From Kalmusia sp. IMI 367209 (taxonomy: Eukaryota > Ascomycota > Dothideomycetes > Pleosporales > Didymosphaeriaceae): 64,000 nt of DNA. Below, in pieces: positions 33,919 to 44,233 of this stretch. The stretch lies in assembly GCA_027946365.1 (NCBI GenBank), contig JAPEUQ010000004.1, positions 1,116,001-1,180,000 on the forward strand, given 5' to 3'. Numbering within the stretch: the first letter of the stretch is position 1; each line of letters begins with the position of its first letter. The notes beneath the pieces were generated by a model that saw nothing but the letters and a program-made list of their open reading frames with translations, was not told the origin of the DNA and did not search any database. Position numbers and translations under genes: made by a program.

Positions 33919-35022
33919 CTACTTGAATGGCGGCTGGTCAGCAGCTGCCTCCTCCAGACTGACAGCACTTAGCGGCTGCGACCGCGCTCCACTGAGATCG
34001 CCCGAACCTGTCCTCCGCAGCGCCTGGCGCATCGTCTCAATCTGTAGTTCTCCACCACCTACCGGGGGACTGTGCGTGCCGTGAGCTGTAGGGCTGCCCG
34101 GGGCTCCCTTCTCCGACGTGGCACCGCTTCTCGGTGGAGATGCGCTGAACCCATGCGACGATGCTGGTGATCGCACAGGAGAAGGTGAGCGATTGGCTGT
34201 CGTCGACAGACTGATGAATTGCGTAGCATCCCTGTCCGTTTCAGCGTGCTCTGCTTGTACCACGTCTGCGAAGGAAATGAAGCTCAGACGCCGCACGTCC
34301 GTGGTGTCGAGCGATCCGTAATTCGGGTTCGAGACAGAATCAGAGAGGTCGGGGTGGTTGAAAAAGGCAGACTCGGGTCGCAGGTCCTCGTGAGCGAGCG
34401 AGGGCGAGTGCACAGACTCTGCAACGCTTCCTGCTACGGCCTGCAGAGCAGTTGATTAGTCTACATCTCACCTGGGTATAATTTCAATACCACTCACCAC
34501 TGCCGCAGGCTGGTGGGCCGAGTGCATCACAATCTCCACCTCGTCTGGGTTCAGATGATCATCTGTGATTGCCAACGACGATGCGTCTAATGCTGGCGGT
34601 ATGTGGTCTTCGGTCTTGATGTGTGCTGGAATGGCGGGCGAAGGTTCGGGTTCCTGCACGTTGCGCTCGAATATCTGTGAAGAAGCTGGAGAGTGCAGGC
34701 CGGGCGAGGAAGAGCGGTTGATGCGGCGGTTGGGGGAGGCACCAACGCCAGCTGGATAGATGCGCGGGCTCCCGCGAGGAGAACGGTGGTCTGGCGGCGG
34801 CGACGTGGTCAAAGGCGGCGAGGGCAGCAGCGTGGGAGCCGATGTGGGAGACATGGTGTGCGTGGTTGGTGCAGGCTTGCTTGCCTCCTGTGCATCTCCG
34901 TCCTTCTTCTTGCCGAGTGCTTGTAGCTTGCGCCTGCCTTTCGCCAGGAGACCAGACGGCTCGTCTCCAGCCTCGTTGCTCTCGGCAGTCGGCGCGTTCT
35001 TCGCAGGCTCGGTGGTATTCAT
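33919..35022 (-). CDS. Pro/Ser-rich protein of unknown function
   Basis: Two exons, 35022-34498 and 34440-33919, both phase 0, give 348 aa; the intron has a GTGAGT donor, a GACTAATC branch site and a CTGCAG acceptor. I do not recognise the family. The N-terminus has a basic segment (LLAKGRRKLQALGKKKDGD), then a Pro/Ser/Thr-rich region with repeated SP sites (SSSPGLHSPASSQIFERN). A semi-ordered part follows (DASSLAITDDHLNPDEVEIV), then NPNYGSLDTTDVRRLSFISF, which looks like a short conserved helix, and a last amphipathic stretch ELQIETMRQALRRTGSGDLS. Many SP/TP sites suggest regulation by proline-directed kinases (inference). Conserved islands within disorder suggest a real regulatory protein. 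Confidence 0.78.
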
Positions 35023-36846
35023 TGGGGGCGTGCAGTAGAGTGAAGTGGTGCTTGACTGCTGCGGGGTCTCGTCCTTCTACCGGCGAAACGCTCGTCGTTA
35101 GTGATGTCTGCGTGTGCTACTGCAATTCCCGTAAGCAACCGCCAGTGCTGTGGTGTGGCAATGTCTTGCGATGGCGGGCTCTCTGGCGGTCGGAGACCAA
35201 TTCGTTGCGGACGTTGCTGAATCGAGGGGTAGAGCCTGGCTTGCCCGCTTCAAAGGGTCACCGTGCCGCACAGAGTCCTGAACCAAGGCTGGAGACGGCG
35301 AGACAAACGCAATAAAGTGCTGCTGCGTGTTGCGGTACGAGAATGCCTTGGACACGAACGGCGACAATCAGGGAGCTGCTGTATTCTTGTCTTCAAGTCA
35401 TCACGTGTGGCCCGCGCCGGCGTCAAGCCTGATGACGTTGCCCAGCGATCCTGGGCTTGTTTTAGCCTCGCCGATTCGACACCACCAGCCCCTTGCACAT
35501 CTTTCTGTTCCTGATTGCAACGCGCAATGTTACGTTGTTCATTGGGGGCTCGTCACCTGCTACCCTGAATCGTTCGGTCGACCGAGTTGCTGCCCGACTT
35601 CGTGCTTGGAATGTCCCTGGGCTGAGGGACAGTCGTAGAGCGTCGACTGCCATCACCATGTCTCGACATGGTTTCAGCTCAACGCAGAATGGACAACAAG
35701 TGCACGTCAACTCACCATACGATTCTCTGAGTCCTGTCGTCTTTGAGACACCAAAGCTACCAAAGATACCACTGGTTCATTTTGGAATGGCCGGCGGCTG
35801 CTTACCCTCCAGTGTCACAGGAGCTCTCCCTGGTACATGGGGACGCCTGTACGCCTAAGCCATCGGAACGTGCAAACTCGGCAGAATCTCTCGACTCCAT
35901 TCCGTATTGTCAAGCGACCTGGCTTCTGGCTCAGGTCGTCCCTACGGTAGAGTGGTCTTCGGGTCACATTACAAAAATTCGGGACTTCAGCAGGCTACAC
36001 GCCACGGTCCTCTAACAGTATGCACAAATTCTCAGTCTCCAAGCAGCTCTAGCCCAATCCTAACATGAGACGGATTACGCAAGAGCATATTGCCATCCAC
36101 TACGTTGGGCAACCCCGGAGTCTTACTACCCCATCTTTTAATATCTGCAAGCAAGAACTTAAAGTTGCCGTACCACACGATATCTGCCGATGTACCAATC
36201 CACACTGAAAGCGCATAACGTACATTAACCGCAACCGCAGAAAATCGGCATTATGAATTACAATTGACAATCAAAAAAATAAATGTTCCACGTCAATACC
36301 GAAACTAGCCAGGCTAATTTCGACGCAGGCGCCGTCAGAGACTCGAGCCGCTCGGCTAACCGTTGCATGTCAACCAGACTGTCGTCTTGGGTGAGCTGAG
36401 TCCTGTTAGGGCTTGCCTTCGTATTCTTGTGAAGCCCATCTCGCCTTGGTGATGTTGAGTTCTTGCTATACACGGTACAGTCACTATAGATCTGATCACA
36501 GCCTAGCGTTTTCCCATCAGGTCCATGAATCTATGTCGTCGACGAGTGAACACATCATCGACCTAGACTCCAGTATTGGACAGCGAGTACGGAGGAGGCT
36601 TTTGCGCATGCACCATGCAGGGCCCATGCGCCCCCCAAACGAGAAGCATTCATCCGGCACTCCACACCCCGCCAGATCTACCCTTGCCGATCAGCTTTAT
36701 ATACCCTGTAGCAATCCACCTTGTCACGCGCCGCCATCCGTCCGGGTGCAACTAAATCCACCTGAAGTCTGGATGCTCTCGTGCTGGACTCCTTGGAATA
36801 GCTTCTGCGCGTCGCTCGTCCATGGATCTTTGTAGACATTGTCCAG
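35023..36846. other. Intergenic, about 1.8 kb
   Basis: Divergent spacer between the Pro/Ser-rich protein and the rhodopsin-domain gene. Frames at 35493-35858 and 36413-36835 have no motif and no splice support. No repeat or RNA gene was seen. Confidence 0.45.
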
Positions 36847-38369
36847 ATGGTTGCTAAGGGACTATTCACACCTCCCACACTAGGGCCTACTGTGGAAACG
36901 ACAGCGTTCAGCTTAGCGAGCTTATCGACCGTGGTAGTGCTCCTAAGGTAAGTTCACGAGGGCTTTCGCTACTGGTGTCTGTACCTGACAAAGCTACAGG
37001 TTCTATTGTCGGTTTTGGGTTGTGAAGAAACTAAAGTCGTATGACTACTTAATCTTCGCCGCAGTAGTATGTCGTCTTCGATTCAAAGCTCTCATTCTCT
37101 GGCCTTTTTCTTGAATTGTCTAGACATCTTGAAAATGTTCACTCTACAAGCGGACGCTCACTGACAAAGACCAGGTCTGTACATGGGGACTATGTGTCAT
37201 TAACCATTATCAAGTCGTCTATGGCACTGGCTCCGGCAAGTAGCAGAACACAGCATCGTCGAGAAGGCTGCTAATTGTATCTCTACCATAGGCGCATGGC
37301 CAGCCGACCTTCCACCAGTCAGTTATCCTCGCTATGTAGCTTCAACATGTTAATTCGCTTTCAGCCATCCGCAGAATTCACCCTCAATGGAGTACTGGGT
37401 GCAGCGAAGGCATGGTATGCATATCAGATCGTATACCTGCTGGTCCCAGCGTTCGTTAAACTGTCTATCCTTGTGGTAAGTGAACCTTGCAGGATACGGC
37501 GCGTGAACGTATGCGCTGACCGCATCTCAATGCTCCAGTTCTATCTTACTATTGCCACGCACCGACCGTTCCGCATTCTGGTTTACGCATGCATAACATT
37601 CGTTGCGACCTTCAGTTTCACCATGATATTCATCAACGCCTTTGAATGCCCTCGGAAGCCCTCGCTTGTCTTCGATGCGAACATATTCGTCATGAGAGAC
37701 CAGTGGCATTGTTTCAATCTCACTGCCCTTTACTTCAGCCAATCTGCCCTAAACATCTTCTCGGACCTCTTCATCCTTGTTCTTCCTCTACCCATTCTTA
37801 TAAAACTGCATATGCCGACATTTAAGCGTGTCAGCCTTCTAATAGTTTTTTCCGTTGGCCTTCTTGTTCCTATCGCAGCGTCTTTCCGCCTCTGGATTCT
37901 CTACCTTTGGCATGACGCCCCTCCAGACGTATCACGCTACTACGGCGGCTACATATTGTTTTGGGACGCCGTCGAGCTCAATACCGCCATTATCTGCGCA
38001 TCAGCTCCTTCCCTCCAGCCCCTCTTCAGGCGCGTTTTTGGCGAGTTGCGAAGTATCTCAAGAGGCCGATCTGCATACTATTACTACGGTGACGATCGGC
38101 AGGACACCATCATGACACAAACTACGATTGGGAGAAGAGGGAGCAGAAGGCCAGATCAAGACCCGTTAGAGCTACAACTCTCAACTCGAGAGCCACGTAA
38201 GCGAAGTGTTGAACGTCTAGAAAGGGATATGGTGTTTGTGAGAGAAGTGGATGAGGAGGTAGCTATGGACAGAGCAAATGAGTTTACTGCCAGGCCAGCC
38301 AGTGCGCAGTCGGAGTCCCAGCCACCAAAGTCGCCAGCACGGCCGCGAGATCTACTTGCGTCTGTTTGA
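36847..38369 (+). CDS. Rhodopsin-domain (SAT4/PTH11-like) integral membrane protein
   Basis: Seven-TM plasma-membrane protein of the fungal SAT4/rhodopsin-domain family, which includes PTH11-type receptors. Six exons, 36847-36947, 37000-37066, 37175-37235, 37292-37317, 37365-37475 and 37539-38369, give 398 aa. Family marks: TVVVLLRFYCRFWVVKKLKS (TM1 and basic loop), YDYLIFAAVV (the usual DD/YL motif), YGTGSGGAWPADLP, WYAYQIVYLLVPAFVKLSIL, the FECP Cys, DQWHCFNLTALYFSQSALNI and DLFILVLPLPILIKLHMPTF. VELNTAIICASAPSLQPLFR, the near-invariant end of the domain, follows. The cytoplasmic tail is Arg/Ser-rich. There is no CFEM domain at the N-terminus. The intron at 37236-37291 is GC-AG, and exon 4 is only 26 nt. 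The ligand is unknown. Confidence 0.92.
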
Positions 38370-39199
38370 GGAAATCTAAAGGCGTGTGAGCAACCAAAAA
38401 TCCAGGGACAACGATGTAAGCGAGCGGGCACGTCCGGCGCTTTCAAAGTTTTCTCCACGACAAAGGCACCAAAGTCTTGTTTTACTAGATTTTGCAAGAG
38501 ATCGACATTACAAGCCATTGCAGTGGTTCTGAGCCAGCCTCATTCCATGTTTTTCGACGCCACAGCCACACTCGGCAACACGACCATACAATGAGATTCC
38601 GTATCCGAAACGCCTGCTTCACGGCCAAGTCCGGACATCCCGCGTTCAAGTATTCTGTGGCCATCTTTCGGCCCCGCGTGAGGCCCCTGCTGCGCCTGCT
38701 TATCTCTATAACCCAAAGGGGAAAATCAGGCTGAACACGCACCAATACTTTGCTTGTTACTGTGATACCAGACCCTAGTTCAGGCCGTCAACAGATTACA
38801 GAATATGCTTGATAGCCATGGATCGACGCGCAATTGCTGCCTGCGCCTTATAGCAGAGAAGCTGTGCTTGGTTGTGGTAGAGCTGAGTACATAGGTGTGG
38901 TGTTGGTTGGTGTTGAGGTGTTCAGCTACAAGGATGCTATGGCGTAAGCGGGCTTCGTGGGCTGCTGACTGTGAGCATTGGGAAGGCGACAAAGGCACGA
39001 GGTATATAGAGTGCATGTGCTCTTGAAACAATCCGGGATTGAGATAGCAGTAGGCTGTCGTTCCACGCGCGGTTGTTACCTTCGGTTTTGTACTTATATT
39101 GGTACCTGCACTCGTACACAGTGCTTGACATCACCGCTAGAAGCGTTGCGCACTAGACATTGGGTGAGCTTAATAGAGTCGCATAAGCAGCGCATCACC
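38370..39199. other. Intergenic, about 0.8 kb
   Basis: Promoter side of the alpha-dioxygenase gene and 3' flank of the rhodopsin-domain gene. Nothing coding-like was seen. Confidence 0.45.
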
Positions 39200-41195
39200 A
39201 TGCCTTCGCAGCCTGATTCCGCAATACCATACACGCCCTCGCTCCCGAAGAAAGCCCTCATATTTCTTTTCAAAGGTGTCAACAAACTAATCCCATGGCA
39301 TAAGCTACCAACGTATGTACCTTCCAAAAGTACTACTCCAATCACAAGGCCAATAACATGATACATACAGATACATTGGCGTCCTAAACCTCGCAGCCTA
39401 CCGCTACGAACTTCGCCAACATAATCTCTACGACGTCTATCCCTCGCCCGACTTCCAAGGCACCTCCACTTCCACTCCCTTGCCCTCCGAATTTGCACAC
39501 ACGCGCAATTCGGATGGTCTGTTCAATGATGTCGGCCAGCCTAAGATGGGCTGCATCGGCATGCGCTTCGGCCGCAATGTTAGCAGAGACCACACGACGA
39601 AGCCCAGCGATGCGGAGCTGCTAAGCCCGAACCCGAGGGTGGTGAGCGAGGTGTTGCTAAAAAGAGAAGGATTCAAGCCAGCGACGATATTGAATTTGCT
39701 CGCTGCGGCCTGGATACAGTTCCAAGTGCACGATTGGTTCATGCACACCAACTCCACGACTGAGACGCACGATGTCCAGCTCCCTCCCGGCGACTCCTGG
39801 TCTGATCCCAAGATGAGCATCGAAGCCACGCAAGCTGACGAGCCCCTCGACGACACTGACCGAAAGTCGCCCGCGTACAAGAACGAGAATACGCACTGGT
39901 GGGACGGCAGCCAGATCTACGGAAGCAGTGAGGCCCGGACGAAGGAGCTGCGCGGCCTCGCGAAAGACGGGAAACTAGAAGTCGACGAGCAGAAATTCGT
40001 GACGTATCTCCCACGGGACGAGAACGGGATTCCCAAAATCGGGTTCTATTCAAACTGGTGGCTCGGGCTGGAGATGCTCCACACGCTCTTCGTGCTCGAG
40101 CATAATTCCATCTGCGAGGAGCTGGCGAAGAGCTACCCCGAGTGGACCTCGGAGCAGATATTCGACACGGCGCGACTGGTGAACTGCGCGCTCATGGCAA
40201 AGATACATACCACCGAGTGGACTCCCGCGATCCTCTCGCACCCAGCGCTCCAGGTCGCCATGTCTGGAAACTGGTGGGGACTCCTAGGTGAGAAACTGTA
40301 CAAGCTGCTCGGGCGCGTAGCACCGGGCGAGTCGATATCGGGGATCCCAGGCTCGGGCGCAGAACAGCACGGCGCACCGTACTCGCTCACGGAAGAATTC
40401 GTCTCGGTGTATCGCCTCCACCCGCTCGTTCCTGATAACATCGCCTTCTTCCAGGCGTCGACCGGAGAGCACAAGAAGACGTATCCCATCAAAGGCGTCG
40501 CTTTTGGGAACGCCAGATCGCCGCTGCAAGAGCAGAATCTCGGGTTTGAGGACATATTTTACAGCTTCGGCATCAACTATCCTGGGGCTGTGACGTTGAA
40601 TAACACGCCGGATTTCCTGAGGGACTTGCATACACCGGAGGGACGGCACGTCGACATGGGCACCATCGATATCCTGCGCGATCGCGAACGCGGCGTGCCT
40701 CGATACAATCAGTTCCGCGAGCTCTTCCACATGAAACCTGCAGCAACATTCCTCGAGCTAACCGGCGGCAACAAGGAAGTAGCCGACAAGCTAGAGAAGG
40801 TGTACGAAGGAGATATAGCGAAGGTAGATTTACTCGTCGGCTGCCTGTGCGAACCTCTACCCAAGGGCTTTGGATTCAGCGACACCGCCTTCCGGGTTTT
40901 CATCCTGATGGCTAGCCGAAGATTGAAGAGCGATAGGTTCATCGCGACGGACTGGAACGAGGAGACTTACAGCAAGGTTGGCATGCGTTGGGTGCAGAAT
41001 AATGGCATGAAGAGCATTCTGACGAGGCACTTCCCTGTTCTAGGTGAGAGTCTGAAGGCTAGCAAGAATCGTAAGTATTCAACTATCCCCTGCGGTGACA
41101 TGGAAGGAAATGCTGATTGCTTTCTTCTAGCTTTTGCGCCGTGGCACAAGGTCGGCAAGACTGCAGAATACAAAGGAGAAGAGACGAACGCCTAG
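39200..41195 (+). CDS. Fatty-acid alpha-dioxygenase (animal-type heme peroxidase superfamily)
   Basis: Adds O2 at the alpha carbon of fatty acids to give 2-hydroperoxy acids. Three exons, 39200-39312, 39371-41070 and 41131-41195, give 625 aa (plant enzymes ~640). The distal heme His is in AAWIQFQVHDWFMH at residue 158; the catalytic Tyr and proximal His are in SVYRLHPLVPD at Y385 and H388. Plant alpha-DOX uses H163, Y386 and H389, with the same YxxH spacing. Other family marks are ENTHWWDGSQIYGSSEART, FYSNWWLGLEMLHTLFVLEH, HTTEWTPAILSHPALQVAMS, RERGVPRYNQFRELFHM and DLLVGCLCEPLPKGFGFSDT. There is no P450 domain, so it is not a Ppo-type fusion. It has an N-terminal hydrophobic/basic helix but no signal peptide. 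It converges with the GH1 gene, 85 bp apart. Confidence 0.92.
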
Positions 41196-41280
41196 GGTGT
41201 CACGGTGACTTGTAATTTGACATATATTCGCATATACTGGTGTTGCGCATGGAGCTATCAAAGGGTAGATACGTCATTGC

Positions 41281-42915
41281 TCAATTCTTGGTTACTGCGC
41301 GGCGTTTCTCAAAGGTTTCCTTCAAATATTTCGCAGATTTCTTTGGTGTCCGAGTGCCCGTTGCGAAATTTACATGGGTTATGCCAAACCGTATGCTATA
41401 TCCAGCAGCCCATTCTATATAGTGTTAGCTAATGTATCTAACAATATGCTGTTGAGCGGGAAACCTTACCAAAGTTGTCCATCAGACTCCACGCGTAGTA
41501 CCCTGCGACCTTTACTCCGTCCTCATTGATGGCTTGAGAGATGGCGTCGATGTATAGCCCGAAATAGCGAACACGGAATTGATCGTCAACCGCTTGTTCG
41601 AGCGTCATTGAGTTCTCTCCTGGGCATGGGCATCCGTTTTCAGTGATGTATCTGCAGTTCGCGAGCACATAAGATTAGTAGATGTACATCAAGCCAGCAG
41701 CTTTCCGAGAATGGAGACTCACATGGGCCGTTGGTAGCGATTCCATGCCCAGTTCAAAAGCTTGCGGAACTGCTTGTGGGTAACTCTCAGCCATGAGACG
41801 CCAGACAAGGGACCGATTTCAACACCTTCACTGTTGGTGGTGAGCTCTTCCACATTGCCAGTATGATCTTCCTCTGAAGGCGGTGTGGTCCGCGCTTTTG
41901 CAAATTGTGAGGTGTAATGATTCATTCCATAGAAAGTGTTGTGAGGTGCAGTCTCCTTCAGCAGCTTGCGTTCAGCCTCTGAGAACTGAGGGAGCCTGGA
42001 TCCGAGTTGTGTTCGCATGGACGCGGGATAGTCGGCCCCAAGATAAATAGGATCGCCGAACCAGCCAACGTAGAACTCTAATCTACGATGTGCAGCCTCC
42101 TTGTCAGCCTCGCTGGTTGCATCATATGGCTCGTAGAAATCTGAGTTCAAGACGATAGAGATCGAGCCCTTCTGCGAGGGTAGGAATTCTGTAGCATATA
42201 TCTGGACGGCAGCAGCGTGAGCGATTACCAGGCTATGGCCTACTCGCCATGGTTCAGTCTTTGAATCATGTCCAGTGCTTGTACTATGACCAGGGGCAAG
42301 GATACCACTATGATAGCCGAAAAGAGCGACAATGTACGGCTCGTTGAAGGTGATCCATTGCTTTACGCGATCACCAAACCGAGAGAAGCAGAGGCGTGCG
42401 TAGTTCTCGAAGTCGGCCTGGAATTCGGCGGTGTTCAACATACCGCCATAACGCTTGTGGAGTTCCAATGGAAGATCCCAGTGGTATAGCGTGACAGCAG
42501 GCTTGATGCCATGGGCCAACAAGCCGTCAATCAGCTTGTTATAGAAGGCGATGCCCTTCTCGTTGACAGTGTCACCGCGGCCACCGAGAGGTATCAAACG
42601 TGACCAGCAGATCGAGAACCGGTAGACGTCAACACCGTAGGAGGACAAGAGGGCGATGTCTTCGTCGAGGCGATTGTAGTGATCACATGCTATGTCGCCA
42701 TCTTCACCGCTGGTAAGACTAGGTGTACGATGGGAGAACTCATCCCAGATTGACGGCCCCTTCCCGTCTTGTTGAGCTCCTCCTTCGACTTGGTATGCAG
42801 CCGTCGCAGCGCCCCAGAGGAAGTCGGCTGGGAGCGGAAGCTCTTTGACTGAGTCTAGGGTATCGAGAACGGCTCCGGTCGATGTGTCGGCTCTCACTTC
42901 GTTGGACTCGAACAT
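41281..42915 (-). CDS. GH1 beta-glucosidase
   Basis: Glycoside hydrolase family 1, a retaining beta-glucosidase, probably intracellular since no signal peptide is visible. Exons 42915-41723, 41651-41470 and 41414-41281 give 502 aa, the usual GH1 size. Motifs in order: PADFLWGAATAAYQVEGGAQ (the GH1 N-terminal signature), SIWDEFSHRTP, DVYRFSICWSRLIPLGGRGD, TLYHWDLPLELHKRYGG, the acid/base Glu in WITFNEPYIVALFGYHSG, FYGMNHYTSQFAK, and the nucleophile Glu in YITENGCPCPGENS, split from exon 1 by an intron two bases before. GYYAWSLMDNFEWAAGYSIR and FGITHVNF follow. Likely substrates are cello-oligosaccharides or plant beta-glucosides (family knowledge). A ~30-residue N-terminal lead precedes the barrel. 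The active site is complete. Confidence 0.96.
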
Positions 42916-44150
42916 GTTTGGTCGATACCCACAGCGGAATTATTTGAATGGGACAACTAGTGATAAGGAGAGCCTTACAACAACCTGAACTTATACTGTA
43001 CCGAAACCCCACATATGATCCGCAAATGCAGCTCCGGGTTGGAAATCCTCCATAGTCAAAACCTGTGCCACTGTACAGACAAGCATTGCCTTGTAGCGTG
43101 CCTTGTAGCGACCAATAAAAGCGCGGGTGCTGTATCACGGAGATATTTTCAAGCCACGGTGAAGGCACATAGCGCCGAAGTCGCCAAATACAACGAAGAC
43201 TAAGGTCCCAGTAAGTCACACGGCATTTCCTAGAATTGACTAGCTCATTGTAGTCATACCACACGTTGTGCAGGGTCTTCTCTAGAGTTCGCTTGACCTT
43301 GGATACCCGGTATCGAGAGATGACACATGCAACATGAGACTTGGGTCTATCTACAATGAATACTGTCTAAGTTGCTACTCATGTGCCGGAAATCTCCTTT
43401 TCTAGACTTTTATACAACCCAAGTGGATAGAATTTCCAAGTGTAGTAGTTTCGGTCTTCGTTTGCCCAGCGGGATTGCGGCCCGTTTAACCGCCTACACG
43501 CCCCGCCATCGGTGCCTGTTCGTGGACATAAAAGATACCGCGTGGCGTGGGTGTTTTCTGTCAACCGTCGCCATGCATCCACATATGATGGTCGCTTTTT
43601 TGTGTGCCAATGTGAGGATATTGCCGCACTTGGCGATAGTTCCGGTGCGCCGGCGTGTAAGCGAAGAAAAAAAGTAGTTGAGACGAATGCTGAACTGCAT
43701 AGTCTTCCTTTAGGAACTTGCGTACGCCGAGTGTGAGCCTAAGTTGTGTTAACAAGACATGAAGTCCTTTTAGACGCCATTCGTTATCGATCGCTTGTGC
43801 TGTTTTCCGCTTGCGTCCCCAACATTCGCGTGGGCAAGACCCTGGAGGAGCACCGGCACCTTCAGGAAAAATCGCGAAAATCGAAATGTCATGCCTCGAA
43901 ATATGGCCTTTTCCGGATCCGTGAGCCGAGTCCCAGCGAATTGGGGAAATCGACCCAGGGCCTTTACGGTAGCCTTTCGTTACATGCTCATAACCCCACT
44001 ACCGACGCATTCAGCTTTGGTGCCATTCCAAATAATGAGGAAGCGAAAATCTTTGCTCGAGAGGAAGGAGAGGAATTGTAAATGTTGTTCCTTGGTTCGG
44101 AAGATGAAAACGGTTAGTTCCGCGCCATACCTGGCTGTGACACGACACGG
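42916..44150. other. Divergent intergenic, about 1.2 kb
   Basis: Upstream of both the GH1 gene (minus) and the DUF1365 gene (plus). Frames here, including the start of a 235-codon plus frame at 43795, show no domain. Nothing else is recognised. Confidence 0.45.
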
Positions 44151-44158
44151 TATAAAAG
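44151..44158 (+). promoter_or_regulatory. TATA box of the DUF1365 gene
   Basis: TATAAAAG, a full consensus TATA box, lies 76-83 nt upstream of the ATG at 44234. Transcription would start near 44180, leaving a short leader. This supports 44234 as the first usable start. Confidence 0.55.
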
Positions 44159-44233
44159 GTTTAGCGCGTATCGAGATGATGCATTTAGCATTCTTCTTTG
44201 AAATCGGAGGCGTCTCAACATCAACATCCTCTC

